From assembly GCF_021502655.1 (NCBI RefSeq), contig NZ_JAKFFT010000011.1, positions 108,874-172,873 on the forward strand: DNA of 64,000 bases, read 5' to 3'. A program made the translations under genes and the position numbers. The stretch comes from Dyadobacter sp. CY347 (GTDB lineage Bacteria > Bacteroidota > Bacteroidia > Cytophagales > Spirosomataceae). Within the stretch, counting starts at the first letter, position 1. Each line of letters starts with the position of its first letter. The notes below the pieces were generated by a model. That model saw nothing but the letters and a program-made list of their open reading frames with translations, did not search any database and was not told the origin of the DNA. Positions 26,407 through 36,150 of the stretch are shown in pieces.

Positions 26407-29400
26407 CTATCCATTCTCTTTTGCCGTGATCCATTCGACCAGCTCATTTTCCAGCGTGATCAACACACCGAGCGACTTCTTACCTGCGCCTTCATATGTT
26501 TTGATCAGCCTGCGCAAATGCCTGCGCGGCTCGTCGGCATTGCTTCCTCCCACAAACGACATGAAAATGAATGCGCCGTCGGCTTGCTGCACAACCCGAT
26601 CAATGTGTAGTAACTTTCCGCCCGGAATTAATAACTCCTTGTTTGTCTGCACATTACCCGTATCCTGGTAAAGGTTTGATAGTTCCGGATCATCTAGCAA
26701 ATCCCTCGTCTGCACCTCAATCGCTGCTGATTCTGCTTTGGTAAAAATCCCTTCACCTACCAACCGGTCCAGCGCGAGCGGCAGGTCCGAAATGGTTCTA
26801 AGCCGGGTTAACAGATAACGGATCTTCTGTAAACGGTCGTGTTTCGGTTCAAATGTTTCAACATCGAAGATCCGGTCAGCCATTCTTCTGAGTCGCAACG
26901 ACTCGGTTCGGTCATTACTCAGGATATGATTCAGTACAAATGGTTGTGAATCAGACTTCCGGTGCGCATGCATGGGTGCACTATGGCCATTGGAAATGGT
27001 GTATCTGGATTCGTTTTCATTCCATGCAGGCTCAAAACCTTCCTGAGCCAGATAATTTTGCAGCCAGTTGCTCACCTGCTGCCCCGATTCCCACTTCCTA
27101 TCCCGTTTGGCCAGGATATACAAACGTTGCACCGGCCGGGTGAAAGCCACGTATAAAAGATTGAGATTTTCAACCAATGTCCGTGTACGCTCATCTGTAT
27201 ACTGCGTGGCAATAACCGTATTTTCAAGGTCCTTAACCACCGAAACCATGGAGCTCCGCAGCTTTTTATCGGGTTGTTCGGCTAGTGTAAGCTCATCATA
27301 ATCCACATCATCCAGGTCAAGCCACAGGCGGTCCAGCTTGGCGTTTGGTGTCACTTTCCAATGTGCATAGGGCACAATGACGACAGGATATTCCAAGCCT
27401 TTGGATTTATGAATGGTTGTGATGCGGATGGCATTGGTTTCGTCCGGAATTGTGATGGAAAGCTTGTGCCTGGCCGACTCCCAATAGGTCAGGAAATCGC
27501 CCAGGTGATTGCTTTTTCTATTTCCAAAATCCATTACCACATCCAGAAAACGGAACAAATATTCGTTTTCAAAATGGTTTGCGAATAATCCGAAACGCTG
27601 CATCAACTGCTCGCTCAATTCGAAAACAGACAATTGCCTCATTCTGAAAGAGCTCAGGTTAATGTTCCATTTTTTGAAATATTCCAAAAACGTATCCAAA
27701 CCGCTTTCCTCGCAAAGAATGCGGATCTGCTCATATTCGCTTGCGGCAGGATTTTCTCTTCTGATGACGTGATGAAACAGATATGCCGCCTCATAACGCG
27801 CCAGCCGATGGTCGGCGCTGAGGAGCACTTTCATGAAGGAAATGATGAAATGCAGAGATCTTGAATAGCCCAGGGACAGCGCATCATCCGATATTAAAGG
27901 CAATCCTGCTTCTTTCAGCGTGCTGGCCAGTGCTGTTGCCTCTCTTTTCTTCCGACATAAAATAGCCATGTCGCGCCAGTCATAACCCTGTGCCCTCAGT
28001 TCGTTGACCAGTTCCAGTGAACGTCTTACAATGCTGTCGGTGGCGCCTATCTCTTCCGTTTCGTCGTTTTCTTCATGAAGTTCAAGAAACTCAATTTCCA
28101 CATGGCCGCCGTCAGGCACGCTATCCGGAATTTCCTGCTGGAAGTTCTGATCATAAACATCTTTGATAAGCACATTATCAACACCGACCGTTTCAGCAAT
28201 GAATGCAAAGAACTTATTATTAAAGTCAGTAATTTCCCGACGGCTCCGCCGGTTGACTTTCAAATGATTTACATCCAGATAATTATCCAGGCTAAGTAAC
28301 CGCTCTGCATTATACGAACTGTTCCCCAGCACATTGGCCAGCTCCATGACCTGGCTTGTCGCGAGATGCAAGATAAGGTCCATATCGCCACCTCGAAACC
28401 GGTAAATGGATTGTTTGGCATCGCCTACGATCAAATTGAAAAATCCTCCTGATAATGCATTCTCGATCAACGGCAATAAATTGGCAAATTGCAGCTTTGA
28501 CGTGTCCTGAAACTCATCAACCAGAATGTGGTTATAACGCTCCCCCAACCGCTCAAAAATAAACGGAACAGGCTCACGCGCTACGATTTCAACGATTTTA
28601 CGGTTAAAATCAGAAATGTGGACCTGATTGTTTTGCTTCAAAAGCGCATCAAATTCTTTCCTGATTTCCCCTAGCAGCGACAAATTGTAAATGTGTTTGT
28701 CCAGCTGTCCGTAAAGCGTGATTTTCTGGGTTTCGGAAGTGCGGATGTTCTCGATCTGGTGAAAATAATTTTCCAGGTCTGTCCTTACCTTCTCAATTTC
28801 ATCTTTAATTAATACAGGCGTTTTGGCTCCATACCAAACGCCTTCCCCAATGGTTTTATAAACATAGGAGTTCGGTTCCGCCCATAGTTTTTTCTCTTCG
28901 CTCCTGTCGCGGAAGTAGCCATAAATGCCTCTTCCGCTCTGGTGAAAATCTTTTTCAGTAAGGAAAGTGGATTGTATTAATTGAAAAGCATTCTTTGAAA
29001 GTTTTGCAAGGTGCGCTTCGCGCTCACGTACAAAACCCCGCATCTGATTACGAATCGCAATCCAGTCCTGCATTTTGAGGTCTTCCACACGCTTCATCTG
29101 CATGTAGCTTTGCTCGCTCAGCAATGTGCCGGCGGTGCCGCGGATCTGCATGGGTAATGTGCCCCAGCTTTTCCCCTCTTCGGCATTTTCACGATAATAT
29201 CGCTCCACGATTTCCGTAAGCACTTCTTCACCATCCTGACCGATGCGTGCGAGCAAACGGTCCACGGCGTCGTCCAGCAAATCGCTGTCGAGCTGTGTTT
29301 CGAAAATAAACGGAATGCCAAGTTCATCTGTAAAACTGCTGATAAGCCGCTGCGTAAACTTATCAATCGTCATCACCGAAAAGTCAGAATAACGATGCAG

Positions 29401-29733
29401 TATTTGCCTGAAAACGAGTTGTGCACGGCCTGCGATCAGCTGGCAAGCGCCCTGGAAAAGTTCTTGGTCTTGAAGCGTATCCGGGTACATTTCCGTTACC
29501 ACATCACGCAACATGGGATGTGGATCCGCATCCGAATTGAAGGAATCTGAAAAGATCCGCAGCATAAGCAGGATGCGGTCTTTCATTTCATTAGCTGCCG
29601 CATTCGTGAATGTGACAGCTAATATATGTCTGAAATAAGTGTCAGAATTGGAATGCAGGGCAAGTTTTAGATACTCTTTTGTAAGCGTATAGGTCTTACC
29701 CGACCCTGCCGATGAACTGTAAACCTTAAACAC
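26407..29733 (-). CDS. UvrD/RecB-like superfamily I helicase
   Basis: 1108 residues with superfamily IA helicase motifs: Walker A SSAGSGKTYTLTKEYL (residues 6-21), motif II LVDEFQDTSKLQ, motif III IVGDAKQSIYRFRGGD and motif V/VI segments TTIHKSKGLEYPVVIVP and LLYVAFTRPVQRLY. Size and layout resemble the helicase-nuclease AddA/RecB group. The C-terminal 150 residues keep GGKLLHIDRVV, but where the nuclease normally has a D-x-K core there is IFMSFVGG, so the nuclease appears inactive. The start is GTG, 1 bp after the preceding stop codon. Likely role: recombinational DNA repair, with a partner AddB-like protein outside the window. Confidence 0.88.
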   Translation of the reverse strand: MFKVYSSSAGSGKTYTLTKEYLKLALHSNSDTYFRHILAVTFTNAAANEMKDRILLMLRIFSDSFNSDADPHPMLRDVVTEMYPDTLQDQELFQGACQLIAGRAQLVFRQILHRYSDFSVMTIDKFTQRLISSFTDELGIPFIFETQLDSDLLDDAVDRLLARIGQDGEEVLTEIVERYYRENAEEGKSWGTLPMQIRGTAGTLLSEQSYMQMKRVEDLKMQDWIAIRNQMRGFVREREAHLAKLSKNAFQLIQSTFLTEKDFHQSGRGIYGYFRDRSEEKKLWAEPNSYVYKTIGEGVWYGAKTPVLIKDEIEKVRTDLENYFHQIENIRTSETQKITLYGQLDKHIYNLSLLGEIRKEFDALLKQNNQVHISDFNRKIVEIVAREPVPFIFERLGERYNHILVDEFQDTSKLQFANLLPLIENALSGGFFNLIVGDAKQSIYRFRGGDMDLILHLATSQVMELANVLGNSSYNAERLLSLDNYLDVNHLKVNRRSRREITDFNNKFFAFIAETVGVDNVLIKDVYDQNFQQEIPDSVPDGGHVEIEFLELHEENDETEEIGATDSIVRRSLELVNELRAQGYDWRDMAILCRKKREATALASTLKEAGLPLISDDALSLGYSRSLHFIISFMKVLLSADHRLARYEAAYLFHHVIRRENPAASEYEQIRILCEESGLDTFLEYFKKWNINLSSFRMRQLSVFELSEQLMQRFGLFANHFENEYLFRFLDVVMDFGNRKSNHLGDFLTYWESARHKLSITIPDETNAIRITTIHKSKGLEYPVVIVPYAHWKVTPNAKLDRLWLDLDDVDYDELTLAEQPDKKLRSSMVSVVKDLENTVIATQYTDERTRTLVENLNLLYVAFTRPVQRLYILAKRDRKWESGQQVSNWLQNYLAQEGFEPAWNENESRYTISNGHSAPMHAHRKSDSQPFVLNHILSNDRTESLRLRRMADRIFDVETFEPKHDRLQKIRYLLTRLRTISDLPLALDRLVGEGIFTKAESAAIEVQTRDLLDDPELSNLYQDTGNVQTNKELLIPGGKLLHIDRVVQQADGAFIFMSFVGGSNADEPRRHLRRLIKTYEGAGKKSLGVLITLENELVEWITAKENG

Positions 29734-29734
29734 C

Positions 29735-30256
29735 TTAAAGGTTGAAGCGAATGCCTCCTGAAATGTTAGGGCTCAGATAAAATGGTCTTGGTAGCAATTC
29801 AAGATACGTTCCACCTTCCATGAAAACAGAAATGCGGTTATCCGGAATGTAATATTCAATTCCGCCCAGCACCGATCCGCCCAGGGAAATGTCTTTTTCA
29901 TAATTGCCGTTCAGGCGTTTTGGGTAAGATCTGCGGCTGTTAACCTGTCCTCCCAATCCATAATAAACGTGCACAGCCTCCGAATTGAAAAGCGGCGTAT
30001 GCCATAAATAGTGTACTTGCAGCGAAACACCGGCGTTTTTATAAATTCCTTCGTCACCTCTGTACTTGCGGTCTTTGGACAAAATACCGCCATATGTCCC
30101 GATTGTCACGTCCAGCGCATGGATGTTGTTGAAATACTTACGGATATTGATCCCGGTTGGCTCTCCCAATTTGAAACCAACGGCCCAGTTATCATATTGG
30201 GCATGTGCAAAACCAAAGCTGAGGATAAAGGCAAACGTTAAGGCTAATTTATTCAT
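29735..30256 (-). CDS. Small outer-membrane beta-barrel-like protein
   Basis: 173 residues with a signal peptide (NKLALTFAFILSFGFAHAQ). The mature part consists of alternating polar/apolar strands with aromatic ends: WAVGFKLGEPTGINIRKYF, LDVTIGTYGG, VSLQVHYLWH, YYGLGGQV and SVFMEGGTYLELL. A final strand ends in phenylalanine and leucine (GGIRFNL), which fits an eight-stranded barrel of the OmpW/OmpX size. It is upstream of the helicase gene with 1 bp between them, probably by chance of genome packing rather than function. Substrate unknown. Confidence 0.7.
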   Translation of the reverse strand: MNKLALTFAFILSFGFAHAQYDNWAVGFKLGEPTGINIRKYFNNIHALDVTIGTYGGILSKDRKYRGDEGIYKNAGVSLQVHYLWHTPLFNSEAVHVYYGLGGQVNSRRSYPKRLNGNYEKDISLGGSVLGGIEYYIPDNRISVFMEGGTYLELLPRPFYLSPNISGGIRFNL

Positions 30257-30308
30257 AATGAGTTTTTGTCGGGGATATTGAATTTGTGTGCACTTATAAA
30301 AAAGCGTG

Positions 30309-31382
30309 CTACACCGTTACGCTTTTCAATTGATATTTTTTCAAAGAGTCGATTAATGCTTCATTTTCTTCCTGCGTGCCGACTGTGATCCTCAAACAAC
30401 CGTCACAAAGATGAACACGTGACCGGTCCCTGACGATAATCTCTTCGCTGATCAGATAATCCATGATGGCCTTTGCTTCATCGAATTGCACCAGCAGAAA
30501 ATTGGCATCCGTCGCATGCACTTTTATCACCAACGATAAATCCGTTAACATGTTACACAGGGAAGTCCTTTCTTTAAGAATTTCCGCGATCATTTTGTCT
30601 TTTTTCTCAATTCCTTCCAAACCTTCCAATAGTGCTTTCTGAGCAGGCAGGCTGATATTATAAGGCGGTTTGATCTTGTTCAAAATGCGGATCAGTTCCG
30701 GACTGGCGAAGCACATTCCTACCCGGATCCCTGCCAAACCCCAGGCTTTGGAGAATGTTTGCAAGACCACCAGATTGGGATATTTTTCCAAATGCTGTAT
30801 CCAGGAAGGCGTATCTGTAAAATCAATGTAAGCTTCGTCCACAACCACCAGACCGTCAAAGCTTTCCAGGATCGTTTGAATGGCGTTTGCCTCCATAACA
30901 TTTCCCGTAGGATTGTTCGGTGAACAGATCCAGATAATTTTTGTTTTGGGCGTGACAGCATCAAGGACAGCTTCTACATTGACCTGATAATCAGTCGTTA
31001 ATGACACTTTATCAATGATCACATCGTGAATGGACGCGCTTACTTCATACATTCCGTAAGTGGGCGGCAAAATGATCACGTGATCCTGGCCCGGCGTGCA
31101 GGTTGCCCTTGTAAGCAAGTCTATCGGCTCATCGCTGCCATTTCCCAGGAAAATATGGTCGATGCCTATGTTCTTGATCGGCGCCAGCTTACGCTTGATC
31201 TCAGACTGGTAAGGATCGGGATAACGATTGTAATTTTCCTCCGTCACAGACCCGTACGGATTTTCATTGGCATCCAGGAAAATGCCTGAATATCCGGAAT
31301 ATTCATCCCTTGCCGAAGAATACGGCGCGAGTGAAAGAATGTGCGGACGAAGTATTTTATGAAGATCAAATGTATTTTTCAT
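30309..31382 (-). CDS. hisC: Histidinol-phosphate aminotransferase
   Basis: 357 residues of the fold-type I PLP aminotransferase family, matching HisC in length. Visible motifs are GSDEPIDLLTRA, ICSPNNPTGNVME, VVVDEAYIDF and the PLP lysine in FSKAWGLAGIRVG. It converts imidazole-acetol phosphate and glutamate to histidinol phosphate. It lies 27 bp downstream of the RES toxin gene, which with its antitoxin separates it from hisD. hisB and the remaining his genes are not in the window. Confidence 0.95.
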   Translation of the reverse strand: MKNTFDLHKILRPHILSLAPYSSARDEYSGYSGIFLDANENPYGSVTEENYNRYPDPYQSEIKRKLAPIKNIGIDHIFLGNGSDEPIDLLTRATCTPGQDHVIILPPTYGMYEVSASIHDVIIDKVSLTTDYQVNVEAVLDAVTPKTKIIWICSPNNPTGNVMEANAIQTILESFDGLVVVDEAYIDFTDTPSWIQHLEKYPNLVVLQTFSKAWGLAGIRVGMCFASPELIRILNKIKPPYNISLPAQKALLEGLEGIEKKDKMIAEILKERTSLCNMLTDLSLVIKVHATDANFLLVQFDEAKAIMDYLISEEIIVRDRSRVHLCDGCLRITVGTQEENEALIDSLKKYQLKSVTV

Positions 31383-31409
31383 GCTGTCCGTAATATCGCT
31401 CGGATGCGG

Positions 31410-31868
31410 TTATTTACTTTTAGAAAAAAAGAATAGTCTTTTATCAAATTCAAATGGCTCCACCTGAACCACTTTTATTTCGCTGGCGTCTGGATGCGCT
31501 GTGTTGATCAAATAATTGTACTCCGAAGTCACCACCACAGACGGGACTCTTAATAGCAACGACTTATTGTCTTCCAGCCACTCGTCCCCTATGGACTTGC
31601 TCCATTGCGGATCCTGCTGCCAGTCTTGAACGGTGTACGCGCTCAGCGATTTAATGCTATCCGGCACAAAGAGCACCACGATAACATAGTCAGGCGGCGG
31701 CGTGCTCCGGCTGGAATGAACCAGCACTTCCAGCATCGACAGCGACCTGTGCGAGGATGCGTAGAGCATTGGCCTGCCGGGAGAGTTCCACCTTCCACCG
31801 TAATGAAAAGCGCCAATCCCGGTTAAATCGTCTTTGTAAATAGTGCGTGTAATCCTGAAAAGCTCCAT
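31410..31868 (-). CDS. RES-domain toxin of an Xre-RES toxin-antitoxin pair
   Basis: 152 residues matching the RES domain: the arginine in YGGRWNSPGRPMLYAS, the glutamate in SLSMLEVLVHSS, and a late segment LLLRVPSVVV with a serine/asparagine region after it. RES toxins of studied systems break down NAD+. The start codon overlaps the antitoxin stop (TAATG). The pair sits inside the histidine operon between hisD and hisC, in the same orientation, so it is probably co-transcribed with both. Confidence 0.88.
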   Translation of the reverse strand: MELFRITRTIYKDDLTGIGAFHYGGRWNSPGRPMLYASSHRSLSMLEVLVHSSRSTPPPDYVIVVLFVPDSIKSLSAYTVQDWQQDPQWSKSIGDEWLEDNKSLLLRVPSVVVTSEYNYLINTAHPDASEIKVVQVEPFEFDKRLFFFSKSK

Positions 31869-32296
31869 TAAGCAAAAATACCGTGTTCGATGCGTCCCAA
31901 CTCTGTTTTAATCAGTTCTATGCCTGCGTGTGTACGCAGAAAACTGATGGGTTTCTCCTGCGCCAATGCAGGAATTTCATTGTTGAGCCAATCCAAAAAA
32001 TATTCTTTACCTAACACCCGGACCCCTATGGAAAAGAGATCCGCAAGCGAAATGAGATGATCCGAAACAACATTGCTAAGCAGATCCACATCGTCATAAC
32101 GTTGCAAGTTGCGGGATGTTACGGGCAATAATGCTATGATATCTTTCACATCCATGCCTACGGAATCCGCCAAATGCTGAATAGATGCTTTGGGCACACC
32201 ATTCGCTGCCAGATAGGCAAGGTCAAAATCATTTTTTACAGCATGTTTCAGGATGCCATAACCTCCGAGCCGTTCATTCACCAAGTACGCTGTCAT
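31868..32296 (-). CDS. Xre/MbcA/ParS-like antitoxin (DUF2384 type)
   Basis: 142 residues from the ATG at 32296; a TTG at 32329 would add eleven. The middle has a helix-turn-helix-like part (SVGMDVKDIIALLPVTSRNLQRY). The C-terminal part, about 85-140, is typical of the DUF2384 antitoxin domain (RVLGKEYFLDWLNNEIPALA, then THAGIELIKTELGRIEHGIFA). It should bind and neutralise the RES toxin encoded by the next, overlapping gene and repress their transcription. Its start is about 70 bp downstream of hisD, leaving room for a separate promoter. Confidence 0.85.
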   Translation of the reverse strand: MTAYLVNERLGGYGILKHAVKNDFDLAYLAANGVPKASIQHLADSVGMDVKDIIALLPVTSRNLQRYDDVDLLSNVVSDHLISLADLFSIGVRVLGKEYFLDWLNNEIPALAQEKPISFLRTHAGIELIKTELGRIEHGIFA

Positions 32297-32365
32297 CGCT
32301 CTGTTAGTTGATTTGAAAAATGTCCCCAAATTTAAGACATTTTTCCAGCATTAAAAATTCCCTTT

Positions 32366-33634
32366 TTACAAAAGACTTTTCAACCTGATACTAACAGCCC
32401 GCTTGTGCGCATCCAGCGATTCTGCTTCGGCCATTGCCTCCACAACAGGGCCAAGTTGCTGAATTCCTTCTTTGGTAATGTTCTGAATGGTAATTTTTTT
32501 TACAAAACTATCCACCGAAACGCCGCTGTATGCACGTGCGTAACCATTGGTAGGCAATGTATGGTTGGTTCCTGATGCATAATCGCCGCAGGATTCGGGC
32601 GTGTAATTGCCCAGGAATATCGAACCTGCATTCACTATTTTTTCTGAAACCGCTTCTGCATTTTCAACGCTTAAGATCAAATGTTCTGCCGCATATTGGT
32701 TTAGCAGATCAATGGCCTCTTCTTCGGTTTCGAGCAGGATTGCTTTGCTGTTTGCGATGGATTGTGCGGCCAGATCACGTCTTGGAAGCTTGTCCATTTG
32801 CGACGACAATGTTAGATTAACGGCTGACAGAAGCTTCTTGCTGGTCGAAACGAGCAACACCTGGCTATCCGGGCCGTGCTCGGCTTGTGACAAAAGGTCC
32901 GCCGCAACAAATGCGGGGACCGCGCTGTCATCCGCATAGACAGCCACTTCCGAAGGTCCGGCAGGCATATCAATGGCAATGCCTTCTTTGCTGATCAGCA
33001 TTTTAGCCGTGGTAACATACTGATTTCCAGGGCCAAAAATTTTGTAAACCTTTGGAACACTCTCCGTTCCGTAAGCCATAGCAGCAATCGCCTGCGCCCC
33101 TCCTATCCGGAATGCTTTGGTTACGCCCACTAACTGAGCTGCATAGAGAATGGCCGGGTGATCGGAAGGCGTGCATAACACAACTTCTTTGCAACCCGCA
33201 ATTTTTGCCGGAATCCCTAACATTAACACCGTGCTGAATAATGGTGCTGACCCGCCGGGAATGTAAATACCAACTTTTTCAATGCCGACACTCTTCCGCC
33301 AGCAAGTTACACCGGGCATTGTTTCTATCTTTTCAGGCGCTTGGAGCTGAGCTTCGTGGAATTTATAAATGTTCTGGTAAGCCTGCTTTATTGCCTGTTT
33401 TAAGGCATCGTCCAGCTTACCAGCAGCGCCAGCCAGCTCTGCTTCGGTGAAAGCAATGTTATCCAGAACCGTTTTATCAAATTGCAGCGCCAGTTCCTTA
33501 ATGCCCGGATCACCTTCTTTCCGCACCTTTTCAAGGATCGGATTTACTTTTGCTTCAATATCCTGTGCTTCCTGAACGGGGCGGGCCAGCAATGCGGGCC
33601 ATTGGTCTCTTCCAGGAAATGGAATAATATTCAT
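32366..33634 (-). CDS. hisD: Histidinol dehydrogenase
   Basis: 422 residues, the normal length for HisD. Signatures are VGIYIPGGSAPLFSTVLMLG, KIFGPGNQYVTTAKML, MPAGPSEVAVYAD, SQAEHGPDSQV and the metal/substrate segment SCGDYASGTNHTLPTNGYA. It oxidises histidinol to histidine in two steps using two NAD+. It lies 4 bp after hisG. Downstream comes the NAD-targeting RES toxin pair and then hisC. Confidence 0.96.
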   Translation of the reverse strand: MNIIPFPGRDQWPALLARPVQEAQDIEAKVNPILEKVRKEGDPGIKELALQFDKTVLDNIAFTEAELAGAAGKLDDALKQAIKQAYQNIYKFHEAQLQAPEKIETMPGVTCWRKSVGIEKVGIYIPGGSAPLFSTVLMLGIPAKIAGCKEVVLCTPSDHPAILYAAQLVGVTKAFRIGGAQAIAAMAYGTESVPKVYKIFGPGNQYVTTAKMLISKEGIAIDMPAGPSEVAVYADDSAVPAFVAADLLSQAEHGPDSQVLLVSTSKKLLSAVNLTLSSQMDKLPRRDLAAQSIANSKAILLETEEEAIDLLNQYAAEHLILSVENAEAVSEKIVNAGSIFLGNYTPESCGDYASGTNHTLPTNGYARAYSGVSVDSFVKKITIQNITKEGIQQLGPVVEAMAEAESLDAHKRAVSIRLKSLL

Positions 33635-33638
33635 ACAA

Positions 33639-34502
33639 TTACAAGATCATTTTTTCAATTGGAATAACCAGAATCCCCTCTGCACCAGCCTGTCTGATTT
33701 TCTCGATATTTTCCCAAAACTCATTTTCATTAATTACAGAATGCAAAGAACACCAGCCTTCTGTCGCCAATGGCAGAATAGTAGGAGCCCGCATTCCCGG
33801 CAGAAATTTGGTAATGCTCTCCACCGCACTTGTAGGGCAGTTGAGCAAAATATATTTGTTATTTTTCGCAACCTGAACCGACTTAATACGGAAAAGCAAC
33901 TGATCCAAAAGATCCTTTTGAACTGCCGAAAGATGTTTGCTTGCGATCATCACCGCTTCTGAACGGAAGATCGTTTCCACTTCTTTAAGACCATTGCTCA
34001 AAAGCGTGCTTCCTGAACTCACAATGTCGCAAACCGCATCTGCCAGGCCAATGCTCGGCGCAATTTCCACGGATCCGCTGATCTCGTGAATTTGTGCTTT
34101 TACATTATTTTCGGACAAATATTTTTCGAGCAAACGCGGATAGGTCGTTGCAATGCTCTTTCCTTCCAGATCCGTAACATTATTATAATCATGTTCTCTC
34201 AGCACGCCGATCGACAGTCTGCATTTGGAGAACCCCAACTTATGAACCGTGTCCACATCGCGGTTTGACTCCTCCGAAACATTCTCACCAACGATGCCCA
34301 GATGCGCCACGCCGTCCTCAACATATCCCGGAATATCGTCGTCCCGAAGGAAAAGAATCTGCGCGGGAAAATTCGTAGCGTCCGTTTTCAATTTCCCGGC
34401 ACCATTATCAAACCGAATCCCACACTCTTTGATCAATTTCAGAGAGTCTTCACTTAATCTTCCGGACTTTTGTATTGCAATTCTTAATATGTTGTCATTC
34501 AT
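33639..34502 (-). CDS. hisG: ATP phosphoribosyltransferase (long form)
   Basis: 287 residues, corresponding to the long HisG form with a C-terminal regulatory ACT-like domain. The catalytic part has IAIQKSGRLSEDSL, IVGENVSEE and DIVSSGSTLLSNGL, the phosphoribosyl-binding loop. The C-terminal 75 residues contain CPTSAVESITKFLPGMRAPTI, typical of the histidine-sensing domain. It makes the first committed step of histidine synthesis from ATP and PRPP, and feedback inhibition by histidine is expected. It lies 4 bp before hisD and 47 bp after hisS. Confidence 0.96.
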   Translation of the reverse strand: MNDNILRIAIQKSGRLSEDSLKLIKECGIRFDNGAGKLKTDATNFPAQILFLRDDDIPGYVEDGVAHLGIVGENVSEESNRDVDTVHKLGFSKCRLSIGVLREHDYNNVTDLEGKSIATTYPRLLEKYLSENNVKAQIHEISGSVEIAPSIGLADAVCDIVSSGSTLLSNGLKEVETIFRSEAVMIASKHLSAVQKDLLDQLLFRIKSVQVAKNNKYILLNCPTSAVESITKFLPGMRAPTILPLATEGWCSLHSVINENEFWENIEKIRQAGAEGILVIPIEKMIL

Positions 34503-34549
34503 CGTGTTGTGGGCTTCTGCTAAGCAACTTTTGGTTCAGTAATTTTAGT

Positions 34550-35929
34550 TTAGATATTATTTTCGGCGAGTAATGCGGTGATTTCTTCCGCATTCAATTT
34601 CTGCTGCTCGCCTGTTTTCATATTTTTCAATGTAAGCTGGCCGGTTTCCATTTCATCCGAGCCTATGAGGATTACGAATGGAATGTTCTTTCTGTCGGCA
34701 TAATCGAGCTGCTTTTTGAGCTTCACCGAATCCGGATATATTTCCGCATTGATGCCTGCTGCTCTCAACTTCGGCAAGACAGACAATCCTAAGCGGAAGG
34801 CTTGCTGGTCAAAGTTTGAAATCATAACCTTTGTGGCCGTCTTTTGGTTTTCAGGAAAAAGGTTAAGTTCTTCCATAACATCATAAATCCGGTCAACACC
34901 AAGCGAAATGCCCACGCCGGAAATGCCCGGAACACCAAAAGTGCCCGTCAGGTTATCGTAACGCCCGCCGCCGGAAATGCTGCCAATTTGAACATTGTTT
35001 GCTTTGACTTCAAAAATGGCCCCGGTATAATAGGAAAGGCCACGCGCTAATGTCACATCAAATTGTATTTTCGGGTTTTCAAGTCCAAGCGTTGTTACCA
35101 GGTCCCACACTTCCTCCAATTCCTGAATGCCTTTCATGGCAATTTCCGAACTTCCTAACCAGTTTTTTAATGCTGTAAATGGTTCAGCACCATCTGAAAG
35201 CGTGAAAACAGGACCGAGCTGCGTCAGGCTTTCGTTTGAAAAACCACGTTCAAGCAGTTCTTCCACGACTTTCTCTTTTCCTATCTTATCCAATTTATCA
35301 ATGGCCACACAAAGAGGCCCTTCCATACCGTGCGCGCCGATCATATCCGCAATGCCGGTAAGGATTTTACGATTATTGATTTTCACTGTAAAATCATTGA
35401 TCCCTAATGCAGGCAGGATTTCATGCAAAAGCAAGACAATCTCCGCTTCGCAAAGCAGCGAATCAGTTCCGACAACATCCGCATCACATTGATAAAATTC
35501 CCGGTAACGGCCCTTCTGAGGGCGATCTGCGCGCCATACGGGCTGAATCTGATATCTTTTAAATGGCATAACCAACGTTCCCCGGTTCATCACCACATAG
35601 CGGGCAAACGGAACCGTAAGATCATAGCGAAGTCCTTTTTCTGAAATTTTTGAAGTTAGTGGCTTATAACCTTCGTGCCAATCCGAGTCAGTAAGCTTTC
35701 CACTGAAATCGCCGGAATTCAATAATTTGAATAAAAGCTGGTCGCCTTCATCACCATATTTTCCCATCAAAACCGAGAGATTTTCAAAGGCTGGTGTTTC
35801 CAGAGGCAAAAATCCGTATCGTTGGAAAGAGCGGCGGATGGTGTCAAAAATAAAAGTACGTTTTGCCATTTGTTCGGGACCGAAGTCTCGGGTTCCGCGG
35901 GCAAGGGATGGTTTACTCATTGAATTCAT
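34550..35929 (-). CDS. hisS: Histidine--tRNA ligase
   Basis: 459 residues of class II aminoacyl-tRNA synthetase type. Motif 1 lies near YGFLPLETPAFENL, motif 2 is RYREFYQCDADVVG and motif 3 is GISGVGISLGVDRIYDV; the HisA-type signatures LARGLSYYTGAIFEV and GGGRYDNL are present. An anticodon-binding domain covers about the last 90 residues. The ATG at 35929 is used; MSKPSLARG from 35920 is equally possible. It precedes hisG by 47 bp in the same direction, which ties histidine charging to histidine synthesis. Confidence 0.96.
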   Translation of the reverse strand: MNSMSKPSLARGTRDFGPEQMAKRTFIFDTIRRSFQRYGFLPLETPAFENLSVLMGKYGDEGDQLLFKLLNSGDFSGKLTDSDWHEGYKPLTSKISEKGLRYDLTVPFARYVVMNRGTLVMPFKRYQIQPVWRADRPQKGRYREFYQCDADVVGTDSLLCEAEIVLLLHEILPALGINDFTVKINNRKILTGIADMIGAHGMEGPLCVAIDKLDKIGKEKVVEELLERGFSNESLTQLGPVFTLSDGAEPFTALKNWLGSSEIAMKGIQELEEVWDLVTTLGLENPKIQFDVTLARGLSYYTGAIFEVKANNVQIGSISGGGRYDNLTGTFGVPGISGVGISLGVDRIYDVMEELNLFPENQKTATKVMISNFDQQAFRLGLSVLPKLRAAGINAEIYPDSVKLKKQLDYADRKNIPFVILIGSDEMETGQLTLKNMKTGEQQKLNAEEITALLAENNI

Positions 35930-36150
35930 TCGGTAAATGTACTGCGCACCGCAACCTGAAATTGATGAGCCGGCATGTAATGTTGCCGGCTATCGAATGT
36001 CAATTGGTGTCAGTATTTGTAATTAATTTGGCTTGTGGGCCAATTTAACCGTAAAGTTAGGGCAGGTTAGGCAATATTTGTGACTATTGTCTGCATTATT
36101 TACATGAAAATGATTAATTTTGCGGCTCTTTCACAAAACAATATTTTACA

